Shown here piece by piece: positions 1 to 8,674 of a stretch of DNA of 41,835 bases. The position numbers were made by a program, and so were the translations under genes. Each line of letters opens with the position of its first letter. The first letter of the stretch is position 1. Under the pieces are notes generated by a model. It did not search any database. It was given only the letters and a program-made list of their open reading frames with translations, and was not told where the DNA came from. The stretch comes from Akkermansia muciniphila. Lineage in GTDB: Bacteria; Verrucomicrobiota; Verrucomicrobiia; Verrucomicrobiales; Akkermansiaceae. The stretch spans positions 1 to 41,835 of the forward strand of contig CAMCUY010000009.1 in NCBI GenBank assembly GCA_945879075.1. The letters run 5' to 3'.

Positions 1-4
1 GGCG

Positions 5-220
5 ATGATCAATACCGAGGAAGTGCTTTTCGAGGACCCGGTGGCCATCGCCATCCTCATCGACGTGTTCTCCGAGCGCGGGTTCCGCGCCAGCGTGGAC
101 ATCCACCGGCAGGAAATTCCGGAGCGATTCGACCTCGTCACCGGCAGGATCGAAACGCGTGAAAAGCGGGTTTACCGGATGATGATCCTTTTCGACGGCT
201 CGAAGATCCGCCGCGGCTGA
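5..220 (+). CDS. Hypothetical protein, probably 5'-truncated by the window edge
   Basis: An open frame of 71 residues from the ATG at 5 to the TGA at 218-220. The frame is already open at the first base of the window, so the true start may lie upstream and this may be only a C-terminal part. The sequence mixes a hydrophobic stretch (VAIAILIDVF) with a charged, arginine-rich second half. I recognise no family. It is followed after 40 bases by mtnP on the same strand, so the two could be co-transcribed. The codon pattern resembles the neighbours, which supports real coding. Confidence 0.5.
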   Translation: MINTEEVLFEDPVAIAILIDVFSERGFRASVDIHRQEIPERFDLVTGRIETREKRVYRMMILFDGSKIRRG

Positions 221-260
221 TTTCTTCCACCACCATCCACAGCCTGAAATCAGCGACTCG

Positions 261-1148
261 ATGAATTCAAAACTAACGAACGAGCCTGCCGTCGGAATCG
301 TCGGCGGCAGCGGACTCTATGAAATGGAGGGATTTGAGGAAATCTCCGAGCAGGCGGTCGCGACGCCGTTCGGCGATCCGTCGGACAATCTGGTCAGCGG
401 TCGCATCGGCGGGCGGCGGGTTTGTTTCCTGCCGCGCCACGGCGTGGGGCACCGGTTGATGCCGCACGAAATAAATCACCGCGCGAACGTCTGGGCCTTG
501 CGCTCGCTCGGCGTGCGCTGGGTGATTTCGGTCACGGCCGTGGGCAGTTTGCGGGAGGAACTCGCGCCGCGCGACATCGTCGTGCCGGGCCAGTTGATCG
601 ACCGCACCGGCACGGCGGGCAAGCACACGTTTTTCGGAAACGGCATCGCCGCGCATATCGGTTTCGCCGATCCGTATTGCGCGGAGCTGCGGGAAATCCT
701 GTTGGCCGCCGCCCGCCCCTTGGCACCGAAAGTCCACGACGGTGGCGCTTATCTTTGCATGAACGGCCCGGCGTTTTCCACCCGCGCGGAAGCGAATTTC
801 CACCGCATGAATGGCGCGGACGTCATTGGCATGACCAACGGCCCGGAGGCCCGACTCTGCCGCGAGGCGGAAATCGCGGCGGCGACACTCGCCCTCGTGA
901 CCGACTACGACTGCTGGAAAACGGACGAAGCCGCCGTCGAGGTGGAGACCGTGATCGAGAACCTCCACGCGAACAGCGCCATGGCGAAACGGATCATCCG
1001 CGCCGCCGTCGCTGCGATTCCCGAAACTCCGGACGGTCCCTGCCACCGCGTCCTCGACACCGCGATTTTCACCGCCCGCGCGGCCTGGCCGGAGAATACC
1101 GCGCGGGACCTCGCGCCAATCCTCGGCCGCTTTCTGACAGAAATCTAA
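261..1148 (+). CDS. mtnP: S-methyl-5'-thioadenosine phosphorylase
   Basis: Cytosolic enzyme of methionine salvage that splits methylthioadenosine with phosphate into adenine and methylthioribose-1-phosphate. The 295 residues match the usual length. Family signatures visible: GGSG near residues 15-18, LPRHG near 57-61 (phosphate binding), NHRAN near 72-76, AVGSL near 93-97, GPAFSTRAE near 169-177, and GMTNGPEA near 190-197 with TDYDCW near 214-219 for purine recognition. The GMTN form is typical of bacterial and archaeal MtnP rather than purine nucleoside phosphorylase. A related 6-oxopurine phosphorylase cannot be fully excluded, but the Asp pair in TDYD fits an adenine-type base. The gene converges on the one ending at 1175, with only 26 bases between. 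Confidence 0.9.
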   Translation: MNSKLTNEPAVGIVGGSGLYEMEGFEEISEQAVATPFGDPSDNLVSGRIGGRRVCFLPRHGVGHRLMPHEINHRANVWALRSLGVRWVISVTAVGSLREELAPRDIVVPGQLIDRTGTAGKHTFFGNGIAAHIGFADPYCAELREILLAAARPLAPKVHDGGAYLCMNGPAFSTRAEANFHRMNGADVIGMTNGPEARLCREAEIAAATLALVTDYDCWKTDEAAVEVETVIENLHANSAMAKRIIRAAVAAIPETPDGPCHRVLDTAIFTARAAWPENTARDLAPILGRFLTEI

Positions 1149-1174
1149 AGTTTACGGGAAGTCCGGATCGGTGC

Positions 1175-3178
1175 CTAGGCCGGAGGATTCGGTGGCCACA
1201 AGGTGATCTCGCAAATGCACGCGCAGAGGGCGATAGTCATGGGCAGGAGCATTTCCGGACGTGGTTTTTTCGATTTCCTGAAAACCGACCTCCGCTTGTT
1301 GAATGTTCCGACGCACATATCCAGCACCTCCCACTGGCGCGTGCTTCTTCCGATTCTCTCCATGGTCTCAATGATCGAGTCCTCGGGAGCCAGCTTAAGA
1401 ATTTCTGCTAAAAACGACTCCGTGCGGGCGATCATGGAATCCGGATACGGGGAAAAGTCCTCGGGCAGTGTCGGGTGGATGAGGGCTTGTGCAAGGCAGG
1501 CGGCGACTTGCACTTCCTGGAGTTCCAAGTCGTTCAGCTTGATGGATAGGTCATGCATGGCAGCGAGCAGTTCATGAATCTGAGTGCTGGAAGTCACGAG
1601 CAACTCTTTATCCGCCATCACCGCGTCCATCCTGCGGTCCAGTTCCTCGTCCTCGATCAGGGTCTGGGGGCGCGGCATGAGGATTTCAGCGAAGTCCTCA
1701 TCCTCCTCGTCATGATCTTCCATGGACTCGATGTTTCCGCGAGGCGCCGGCGGCTGGATGATCTCCCGCAGGCCGAGTTCTTCCAGTATCGGATTGAGGT
1801 CGAAATCCAGTCCGCTTTCGCGGCGCTGCTGATCGATGCCGGTGATGTGGAGTTTCATCAGTTCGATCAGCAGCGGGCGGAGCCGCGGGTCGCAGGCGGC
1901 TTCGCGCGGGCTGCGGTCCTCGATCTGGGGGATGGCGGTGTCAGCGAAACTTTTGTAGCGGTGTTCCATCATGGTCAGCAGCGAGGATTTCCCATGGTTG
2001 GGAATCCGCTCCGAACGCAGGCCGATCGCAGTTACATTTTCCAGCAAGGCGGGCGGGACGAGTTGTGCATCCCAGGGTGGCAGGGATTCCCTCCTTTTAC
2101 GGGCGAGGTCCTGAAGGCTCTCAGAGGTGATTTCGATGCGGGGCGCGAGATTTCGCATGAAATCCAACAGGACACGGGTGTTTTCCTTCCCCATGCTCTT
2201 GAGCTTGATTTCACCGTCCGGGAAAACGGCGATGCTGCCGAGGCAAGTCATGGTTTCATCATCGGACACCGGGGCTTCCATCAGCGAACCCCTGAAAACG
2301 GCCTTGGATGAGTCCGGCCCATCGTCTTGGATTCGTGGTGACGCGAGCAGGGCCACCGGCAGTTTCCGCAGGGTGGCCTGATCCACGCGGCAAATCCGCT
2401 CATAGGTCGTTAGGTCGCTGATTTCGTAGCGTCGGGCCTCCTGCGCGGACGCCGTCGCCGTGAATGCGGTTTGGATTACTGGCATGTTTTCCAGCAGCCA
2501 TGAATCACGCCCGGTCTCGGGTGCGCCGAGTTGGGTGATGATGGTTTCAAACATTTCCCGGGGCGTATGGTTGCCGGTCCGCGGCACGTCGAGGGCGATT
2601 CCGCTGAGCCGCCAGTGACCGCTGGGCATTTGATAGATCCACGTCAGCAATACGGAAAAGCGGCAGGCGATGGAGGCGGTGGTCGCATCCATCAGGACGA
2701 AAGGTGCCTCGTCCGGGCGGAGCAGATCTCGGACGAGGGTGCTGCGGTCATCCCGCACCCACTGGATTTCCAGCAGTGCGACGCGGATGGTATCCAATGA
2801 GCGAACCACCGTAAGTTCATCGTTTTTCCAATCCCCGAAATCCCCCCGATTCCGCCATATTTCGGTGCGCCGCTCGCCGTGGAGATGCCAGACGTGGAGG
2901 GCGTTCGTGACGAAATGTTCCCGCTTGCTGACGGCGTTTGAAATCTTTTTTTTCTGTGAGAAATCGAGTTCGCCGTAGAGCATGCGGCTGAGTCGCTCGA
3001 CGACTTTGCCTTCGATCTCTTGGTAGCTGCTGAAGTAGTTGTCCGGGTTGAATGGATTGTGCGGGCAATCCGCCGTGCAGACGATGGTGCTGTTCCGGTT
3101 GCTGCCGCAGACTGCGGGCGTGATGGTTTCATCCAGCGCCGGGCAATGGCGTTGTTTGTTGCGTTTGGCCTGTCCCAT
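1175..3178 (-). CDS. Large protein with N-terminal four-cysteine (SEC-C/zinc-ribbon-like) motif
   Basis: A 667-residue protein that starts MGQAKRNKQRHCP. Cysteines 12, 24, 34 and 38 (C-x11-C-x9-C-x3-C) with the flanking HNPF form a compact metal-binding motif like those at the ends of SEC-C proteins. The rest has no domain I can name. It contains a very acidic run (EDHDEEDEDFAE) and a mostly helical C-terminal third rich in Leu and Glu. There is no signal peptide or membrane segment, so it is probably cytosolic. It stands alone, between mtnP (convergent) and a divergently read reductase-like gene. The motif and start are clear; the function is unknown. Confidence 0.75.
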   Translation of the reverse strand: MGQAKRNKQRHCPALDETITPAVCGSNRNSTIVCTADCPHNPFNPDNYFSSYQEIEGKVVERLSRMLYGELDFSQKKKISNAVSKREHFVTNALHVWHLHGERRTEIWRNRGDFGDWKNDELTVVRSLDTIRVALLEIQWVRDDRSTLVRDLLRPDEAPFVLMDATTASIACRFSVLLTWIYQMPSGHWRLSGIALDVPRTGNHTPREMFETIITQLGAPETGRDSWLLENMPVIQTAFTATASAQEARRYEISDLTTYERICRVDQATLRKLPVALLASPRIQDDGPDSSKAVFRGSLMEAPVSDDETMTCLGSIAVFPDGEIKLKSMGKENTRVLLDFMRNLAPRIEITSESLQDLARKRRESLPPWDAQLVPPALLENVTAIGLRSERIPNHGKSSLLTMMEHRYKSFADTAIPQIEDRSPREAACDPRLRPLLIELMKLHITGIDQQRRESGLDFDLNPILEELGLREIIQPPAPRGNIESMEDHDEEDEDFAEILMPRPQTLIEDEELDRRMDAVMADKELLVTSSTQIHELLAAMHDLSIKLNDLELQEVQVAACLAQALIHPTLPEDFSPYPDSMIARTESFLAEILKLAPEDSIIETMERIGRSTRQWEVLDMCVGTFNKRRSVFRKSKKPRPEMLLPMTIALCACICEITLWPPNPPA

Positions 3179-3314
3179 GTGCGGATCATGAAGGTCCGGA
3201 TTGCCGCCCGTCCACGCGAATATAGGAAATCCGGATTGGCGGTTTGGAGATGTATGCTTGGGATTGACCCTTCGCCGCTGCGGGCATAGTCAGGGGCCGA
3301 CAATTTTACCCACC

Positions 3315-4433
3315 ATGGAACCCACGACCACAGCATACGGAACCTGGAGCGGCGGACGCTTCATGCACTTTGGCGAAACCCTCTCCGAGGAGCGCTTCAT
3401 CGGCTGCATCGAGACCGCCTACGAGTCCGGCATCCGCACTTTCGTCACTTCCGACGTCTATGGAAACGGCAAGGCCGACGAGCTGTTGGGCCGCTCTCTA
3501 AAAGGCGTCGACCGCTCCACCTACAGCTTGGTGGGCATGATCGGTCACGATTTCTACGAAGGCCAGCGCCAGGGCAGCCAAGGCTACCCGCGCTTCACCG
3601 CGCCCGAACTGCGCGGCCCGGAGGGCTACTCGGATTTCATCCAAACGGCCTGTTCGAAAGAGCTCGAGCGCTGCGGAGCGGACAAGTTCGACTTGCTCAT
3701 GCTCCACAATCCCGACGAGCTCGGCTACACCAGCGAGCCGCTCTGGCAGGCACTCGAAGGTGCGAAGAACGAAGGTCTCACCGACCGCCTTGGCATCGCC
3801 CCCGGTCCTGCTAACGGTTTCTCGCTCGACCTCGTTTACTGCCTCGAAAAATTCGGCCGCCTCATCGACTGGTCGATGCTCATTCTCAACCCGCTGGAGC
3901 CCTGGCCCGTGGGACTGACCCTCCCGGTCTGTGAGAAGCACGGCGTCAAGGTGATGACCCGGGTGGTCGATTACGGCGGCGTTTTTCACGACGACATCGG
4001 TGGCCCGGAGCACAGCTTCAAGCCTGGCGACCACCGGACCTATCGGCCGGAAGGCTGGGTCCGGCACGGCATGGAAAAGGCCAACCGCATGCGTCCGCTC
4101 GCCGAGAAATACGGCCTGAGCATGCTCGAATTCGCCTGCATCTGGAATCTCAGTCATCCCGCCGTGAAAAGCGTGGTGCCGACATTCATTCAGGAAGCCG
4201 GCGAAGGCGCGCGCCTGATCGAAGACAAGATCCGCGAGTATGCCGAGCTGCCGGACGTCCGCTTCACCGCGGAGGAGGTCGATTCCATCCGCCGCATCGG
4301 CGACAACACCGGCTGCATGACCTTGAAAGGCGCCAGCAAGCGCCACGCCACCAGCGAACGCCCCGACGAATGGCCGATGCGCGAGGATCTGTTGGAACTC
4401 GCCGGCCGCCACGGCCTCGGCTCCGAGTGGTAA
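3315..4433 (+). CDS. Aldo/keto reductase-superfamily protein, catalytic residues altered
   Basis: A 372-residue protein with the aldo/keto reductase barrel pattern: SDVYGNGKADELLG near residues 46-59, FDLLMLHNPDE near 125-135, DRLGIAPG near 157-164. I chose the ATG at 3315 because homology to the family begins there; 38 further upstream codons are open but not family-like. Aligning RTFVTSDVYG with the usual NFFDTAxVYG puts Val44 where the catalytic Asp belongs, while Tyr49 is kept. GMIGH near 74-78 has Met where the catalytic Lys of TKVG normally sits. His131 is kept. So two of the four catalytic residues appear to be missing, and ordinary NADPH-dependent carbonyl reduction is doubtful. Substrate unknown. 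It converges on rmuC. Confidence 0.8.
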   Translation: MEPTTTAYGTWSGGRFMHFGETLSEERFIGCIETAYESGIRTFVTSDVYGNGKADELLGRSLKGVDRSTYSLVGMIGHDFYEGQRQGSQGYPRFTAPELRGPEGYSDFIQTACSKELERCGADKFDLLMLHNPDELGYTSEPLWQALEGAKNEGLTDRLGIAPGPANGFSLDLVYCLEKFGRLIDWSMLILNPLEPWPVGLTLPVCEKHGVKVMTRVVDYGGVFHDDIGGPEHSFKPGDHRTYRPEGWVRHGMEKANRMRPLAEKYGLSMLEFACIWNLSHPAVKSVVPTFIQEAGEGARLIEDKIREYAELPDVRFTAEEVDSIRRIGDNTGCMTLKGASKRHATSERPDEWPMREDLLELAGRHGLGSEW

Positions 4434-4455
4434 GGGCGCTCTTCTCCGCAAGCAT

Positions 4456-6039
4456 TCACTCCAGCGCCGATCTCAGATCCGAGGCGGCGCTGCGGGCGCT
4501 GGCGGGTGGGTCGGGGACGAAGGTGAAATCGTCGTCCTGGTCGGGGGCGAGCAGCGCTTCGGCGGCTTTGGTGTTTAACGTGAGAGTAACAGGTTCCTGG
4601 TGACGGGCGGCGACTTCGCTGGCTTTCGCGAGCGCGGCCAGCGCGGCGGGTGGCGCGCCGGCGGACTGCAAGCCGCGCGGGATCTGATCGACTGGCTCGA
4701 GGTTGGCGATGGTGGCGGCTTCGGGCGCGGCCTTGAGTTCCTCGAACTTGCGGGCGGTGATGAGGACGCGGGTTTCGAACGAGCCGATGGCGCTGTTATA
4801 TTGCTCCACGGCGTTCCCGAGCGAGCGCCCGAGTTTGGAGAAATGCTCGGCGAGTTTTCCGAGGCGCTCGTGCAGCGTGCGGCCGAGCAGCGAAATCTCG
4901 CGGGCGTTCTCGGCGATCGATTCCTGCCTCCAGCCATAGGAAACGGCGCGTAAAAGCGCGATGAGCGTGGTGGGCGTGGCGAGGATCACGCCTTGGTCCA
5001 CGCCGCGCTCGATCAGGCCGGGATCGCTTTGGAGCGCGGCGGAGAAGAAGGACTCGCTCGGCAGGAACAGCACGGTGAACTCGGGCGTGTGGGCGAATTG
5101 CGCGATGTAGTTCTTCGATGAAAGCTGTTGGATGTGCGTTCTAACCTGGCGGGCGTGGCGGTTGAGCGCCTCCTCGCGGACGACGTCGTCGTTGGCTTCG
5201 AGCGCGTCGAGGTAGCCGTCCATCGGCGTCTTGGAATCGACGACGATGATCTTGCCGCCGGGCAGGCGGACGATCAGGTCGGGGCGGAGTTTCTTGCCCT
5301 CGTCAGTGGTGGAGTTGTGCTGCAACTCGAAGTCGCAGTGCTCCTGCATGCCGGCGAGTTCGACGACGCGGCGGAGCTGCATTTCGCCCCATTGGCCGCG
5401 GCCGGTCGGCTGGCGGAGGGCCTTGACGAGCGAGGCGGTCTCGCGCTGCAGGCCGAGCTGGCCCTCACCGAGGGCGCGGACCTGCTCGCGGAGCTCGGAG
5501 TAGGCGCCTTCGCGGGATTTCTCGATCTCACCGATGCGGAGATCAAATTTCCCGAGCGACTCGGCCATCGGTTTGATGAGCGTTTCGATGGCGGTCTTGC
5601 GCTTTTCGATGTCGCCTTTCGCCTCCTCCGTCTGGGTGGAGAGCGAGGTCTTCGCGAGTTGGAGAAATTGCTCGGACGAGGAACGCAGCGCGTCGGCGGA
5701 GAGCGCTTTGAAGGTGTCGGAGAGTTTGATTTCGGCGCGTTCGAGGAGGGCTTGTTTCTCGGCGGCGGCTTTGATTTCGCTGTCGAGGCGGGCGCGGATT
5801 TCGGTGAGTTGGTTGCGGAAGGTCTGGGCGTCCTGCTCGTTGCGCTGGGCCTCGGAGCCGGACTGGGCGAGGCGGGCCTCGATTTCCGCGGAGCGGCGTT
5901 CCTCGGCTTTCAAGCGCTCGTTGCCGGCGGAAATTTTCACGGATGCGGCGAGCCGGGTGAGCAGCCAGCCGACGAAAAGTCCGGCGATTGCGGCGATGAT
6001 TTGCGGGAGATAGGGAGCGATTTCTGGAGGAAGATTCAT
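4456..6039 (-). CDS. rmuC: DNA recombination protein RmuC
   Basis: A 527-residue RmuC-family protein, thought from E. coli genetics to limit recombination at inverted repeats. A single membrane segment lies near residues 11-32, followed by a long coiled coil (about 35-205). The conserved RmuC nuclease-like core comes next: GRGQWGEM at 213-220, RPD at 252-254 and DSK at 268-270 (the PD-(D/E)xK-like pair), LPSESFF at 326-332, and the ATPTTLIALLR helix near 354-364. I placed the start at the ATG at 6037-6039; the frame is open further upstream, but the membrane segment expected at the N-terminus follows this Met directly. It is divergent from the superoxide dismutase gene, with a 106-bp shared promoter region. 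The C-terminal 90 residues are Ala/Pro-rich and poorly conserved. Confidence 0.9.
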   Translation of the reverse strand: MNLPPEIAPYLPQIIAAIAGLFVGWLLTRLAASVKISAGNERLKAEERRSAEIEARLAQSGSEAQRNEQDAQTFRNQLTEIRARLDSEIKAAAEKQALLERAEIKLSDTFKALSADALRSSSEQFLQLAKTSLSTQTEEAKGDIEKRKTAIETLIKPMAESLGKFDLRIGEIEKSREGAYSELREQVRALGEGQLGLQRETASLVKALRQPTGRGQWGEMQLRRVVELAGMQEHCDFELQHNSTTDEGKKLRPDLIVRLPGGKIIVVDSKTPMDGYLDALEANDDVVREEALNRHARQVRTHIQQLSSKNYIAQFAHTPEFTVLFLPSESFFSAALQSDPGLIERGVDQGVILATPTTLIALLRAVSYGWRQESIAENAREISLLGRTLHERLGKLAEHFSKLGRSLGNAVEQYNSAIGSFETRVLITARKFEELKAAPEAATIANLEPVDQIPRGLQSAGAPPAALAALAKASEVAARHQEPVTLTLNTKAAEALLAPDQDDDFTFVPDPPASARSAASDLRSALE

Positions 6040-6145
6040 GGTTTGTCCTTGCGGATAGCATGCGGTCCGGGTTCGTATGGCGGCCGCTTCGCCCGCTCGT
6101 CTTATCGGATGGCTTGGCGATACGCAAACCAAACTCCACACTCCC

Positions 6146-6769
6146 ATGGCCCACACACTCCCCGATTTCGGTTACGCCTACGACGCGCTCGAACCCCACA
6201 TCGACGCCCGCACAATGGAAATCCACCACTCGAAGCACCATCAGGCGTATATTACCAATCTCAACAACGCGCTCGCCGGCAAGCCCGAGCTGGAAACCAA
6301 GTCGCTCTGCGAAATCATCGGCGACCTCGCTTCGGTACCTGAGGACATCCGCACCGCGGTTCGCAACAACGGCGGCGGTCACGCAAATCACTCTTTTTTC
6401 TGGAAAGTCATCGCTCCCGGCGGTGCGAAGGCTCCTTCCGGCGACCTCGCCGCGGCGATCGACAAGGCCTTCGGCTCGCTCGACGCGTTCAAGGAAGCCT
6501 TTGCCAAGTCCGGCGCGACCCGTTTCGGCTCCGGCTGGGCGTGGCTGGTGAAGAAAGCGGACGGAACGCTCGCCGTTTGCTCCACCGCCAATCAGGACTG
6601 CCCGAGCATGGGTGCCGCCATCGCCGGATGCGATGGTAAGCCGGTCCTCGGACTCGACGTCTGGGAGCACGCCTACTACCTCAACTATCAGAACCGCCGC
6701 CCCGACTACATCGCTGCGTTCTGGAGCGTGGTGAACTGGGACGTGGTTGCCGCGAACTTCGCCGCCTGA
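6146..6769 (+). CDS. sodA: Superoxide dismutase, Mn-type (Fe/Mn family)
   Basis: Converts superoxide to oxygen and hydrogen peroxide. The 207 residues match the family. Metal ligands are His27 (in HHSKHH), His82 (GGHANH), Asp171 and His175 (LDVWEH). Gln150 in TANQD together with Gly77-Gly78 instead of a Gln in the first domain is the arrangement typical of manganese rather than iron enzymes, so Mn is the likely metal (inference). The start is the ATG before AHTLPDFGY, the usual N-terminus; the longer open frame upstream is not family-like. No signal peptide is visible, so it is cytosolic. A strong hairpin terminator follows the gene. Confidence 0.94.
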   Translation: MAHTLPDFGYAYDALEPHIDARTMEIHHSKHHQAYITNLNNALAGKPELETKSLCEIIGDLASVPEDIRTAVRNNGGGHANHSFFWKVIAPGGAKAPSGDLAAAIDKAFGSLDAFKEAFAKSGATRFGSGWAWLVKKADGTLAVCSTANQDCPSMGAAIAGCDGKPVLGLDVWEHAYYLNYQNRRPDYIAAFWSVVNWDVVAANFAA

Positions 6770-6790
6770 TTTCTCCCGGAATGGATTCAA

Positions 6791-6820
6791 ACGCGTCCGG
6801 CCCGCTGGGGTCGGGCGCGT
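6791..6820 (+). terminator. Rho-independent terminator of the superoxide dismutase gene
   Basis: A 13-bp stem (6791-6803 pairs with 6808-6820, two G-T wobbles, the rest Watson-Crick) with a GCTG loop, followed directly by TTTTCGTTTT. It lies 21 bases past the stop codon. The next gene starts just after it, so it should insulate the LOG-family gene from sod transcription. Confidence 0.88.
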
Positions 6821-6848
6821 TTTTCGTTTTACCCGAGGGGGAGGATGG

Positions 6849-7676
6849 GTGTTAAAAGGTGCCGTGAATTCACCCGAATGCCCGAAACTGCCGCAGGTCG
6901 ATGAGCCGATTTCCGAGCAGGAAATCGCAGAGCAGGAAGTCTTCGAACTGGAGCTTCCCGACCGGACTTTGTTGTCCGGGCCGAGTTCCCGGTTGCGCGA
7001 CCTGGCGACATTGATCCGGGTTGGCAGGGATTTGCTCACGGGCTTCCGGGCGCTGCATTTCGCCGGGCCGTGCGTGACGATTTTCGGCTCCGCGAGGACG
7101 AAGGTCGGGAGCCAGTATTATGAAATGGCGCGGCAAATGGGGGCGGCGTGCGCCCGCCTCGGCTTCACCGTGGTCACCGGCGGCGGTCCCGGCATCATGC
7201 AGGCGGGAAACCAAGGCGCCTTCGAGGCGGGCGGGCGCTCGCTCGGAGTCAACATCGAGCTGCCCTTCGAGCAGGAGCTCAACCGTTACGTCCAGCGCTC
7301 GGTGACGATGCGTTATTTTTTCACCCGCAAGGTGGTGTTGGTGAAGTATTCCTACGCCTTCATCATCCTGCCCGGCGGATCGGGGACGATGGATGAGATG
7401 TTCGAGACAATGACGCTGATTCAGACCGGCAAGCTGAAAATTTTCCCGATCATTCTGATGGGAAAAGATTACTGGCAGCCGCTGATGGATTTCATCCATC
7501 AGATGGTGGAGGAGGGGACTCTCAGCCCGGATGACCCAGACCTGATATTTTTCACGGACGATGTCGGGGAAGCGGCCGCCCACTTGCAACGGCACGCGGT
7601 CAGGCAGTTCGGCTTGCGGCGCAAGCGCGCGCCCAAGGCGATCCGCGTCCTTGGGGAAAAAGGCATGGTGGATTGA
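6849..7676 (+). CDS. LOG-family protein (putative cytokinin riboside 5'-monophosphate phosphoribohydrolase)
   Basis: About 275 residues with the Rossmann-like lysine-decarboxylase-named (LOG) fold. Visible signatures are TIFGSAR, VVTGGGPGIMQAGN (nucleotide-binding loop), MRYFFTRK (catalytic Arg) and PGGSGTMDEMFE (the PGGxGTxxE motif with catalytic Glu). Characterised members release a base from nucleoside 5'-monophosphates; the natural substrate in this bacterium is unknown. I chose the GTG at 6849 because GGGGGAGG lies about five bases before it and the open frame further upstream runs through the preceding terminator. GTG 6864 is an alternative. The first 60 residues, acidic (SEQEIAEQEVFELE), precede the conserved domain. 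It converges on the uracil-DNA glycosylase gene. Confidence 0.85.
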   Translation: MLKGAVNSPECPKLPQVDEPISEQEIAEQEVFELELPDRTLLSGPSSRLRDLATLIRVGRDLLTGFRALHFAGPCVTIFGSARTKVGSQYYEMARQMGAACARLGFTVVTGGGPGIMQAGNQGAFEAGGRSLGVNIELPFEQELNRYVQRSVTMRYFFTRKVVLVKYSYAFIILPGGSGTMDEMFETMTLIQTGKLKIFPIILMGKDYWQPLMDFIHQMVEEGTLSPDDPDLIFFTDDVGEAAAHLQRHAVRQFGLRRKRAPKAIRVLGEKGMVD

Positions 7677-7710
7677 ATGGAGGGATGTCTCTTCGCCGAA
7701 GAGCGCTGGT

Positions 7711-8574
7711 TCAAGCCTGCGGCAAAAAGAAGCCGCGCTGTTTGGCGGAGATCGGCAACTCCAGTTTTTCCATCACCGCGAGCATGTCCTCCCAGACCTG
7801 GCGCTTGGTCTGGTGGCCGTCGCCGGTTTGGAGGAGGTAGCTCGGGTGATAAGTGATGCGCACCGGCGTGCCTTCGTAGTCGTGCCACTTCTCGCGCGTC
7901 GAGGCGACGGTGCCGGTGATTCCTAGCAGGCCCTCCGCCGCAGTCTCGCCGAGAGCGACGATGCAGGCCGGGCGGATGATGCTGATTTCCGCGCGGATCA
8001 AAGGCAGGCAGGCGGCGATTTCGGCGGCGGTCGGCTTGCGGTTGTTGGTGGTTTGTTTCGGCGTGGACGGGCGGAATTTAACGATATTGGAAATATAGAC
8101 CTCCTCTCGGGAAAGCCCCATTGCCTTGAGGATGTCGTTGAGCTTTTGCCCCGCCGGACCGACGAAGGGCTGGCGCTCGCGTTCCTCCTGATAGCCGGGT
8201 GCCTCGCCGACGAGCATCACACGCGCCTCGGGATTTCCGGCGGAGAAGACCATCGTCTCGCGCAGCGATCCGAGTGATTTGGCGGTCGGCCAGTTTTCCG
8301 CCTGGCGGCGCAGGGAGTCGAGTTGCTCGGCATGCGTCGTGCCCTCGATGGGAATTTTCGCGGCCGCCACCGGAGCTGGAGTCGAGTCCAAGCTGATTTC
8401 CGCAACCGCCACCGGGGCGGATTCGAGCCGGGGTGGGGCGGCTTTTTTGGCTTTGGTAGAGTGGAAAACCTCGCGCAAAGCCTCGCGCGCGCCGTCGTCC
8501 AGATGCACGTGGGTCACCCCGCGGGCTTGCTCGGCTTCAAGAAATTCCAGGAGGACATCGACGGGACGGGACAC
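7711..8574 (-). CDS. Uracil-DNA glycosylase, family 4-like, lacking most Fe-S cysteines
   Basis: A 287-residue member of the uracil-DNA glycosylase superfamily, expected to remove uracil from DNA. The motifs are those of family 4: GEAPGYQEE (motif A with catalytic acid), PFVGPAGQ, VYISNIVKFRP and YHPSYLL (motif B). Family 4 enzymes normally hold a 4Fe-4S cluster through CxxC before motif A, a Cys in VKCRP and a Cys about 14-17 residues later. Here the first pair is absent (the segment reads SLGSLRE), the third is Phe (VKFRP), and only AACLP keeps a Cys. An extra 100-residue Ala/Pro-rich N-terminal region precedes the domain. The start is the GTG at 8574; no in-frame ATG lies nearby. Confidence 0.85.
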   Translation of the reverse strand: MSRPVDVLLEFLEAEQARGVTHVHLDDGAREALREVFHSTKAKKAAPPRLESAPVAVAEISLDSTPAPVAAAKIPIEGTTHAEQLDSLRRQAENWPTAKSLGSLRETMVFSAGNPEARVMLVGEAPGYQEERERQPFVGPAGQKLNDILKAMGLSREEVYISNIVKFRPSTPKQTTNNRKPTAAEIAACLPLIRAEISIIRPACIVALGETAAEGLLGITGTVASTREKWHDYEGTPVRITYHPSYLLQTGDGHQTKRQVWEDMLAVMEKLELPISAKQRGFFLPQA

Positions 8575-8674
8575 GCCGCGACGCTAGCGACTTGCCGGCC
8601 GGGGTGCAACCGCTGGATTCGCCGATCGTATCGCCGGCGGGTGCTTCTCCTTGCCCGGTGAGGGAAAGCGGGGC

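Noticed and set aside
7689..7703. CTCTTC-gcc-GAAGAG hairpin between the convergent LOG and glycosylase genes
   Set aside because: Only a 6-bp stem without a T-run; too weak to call a terminator.
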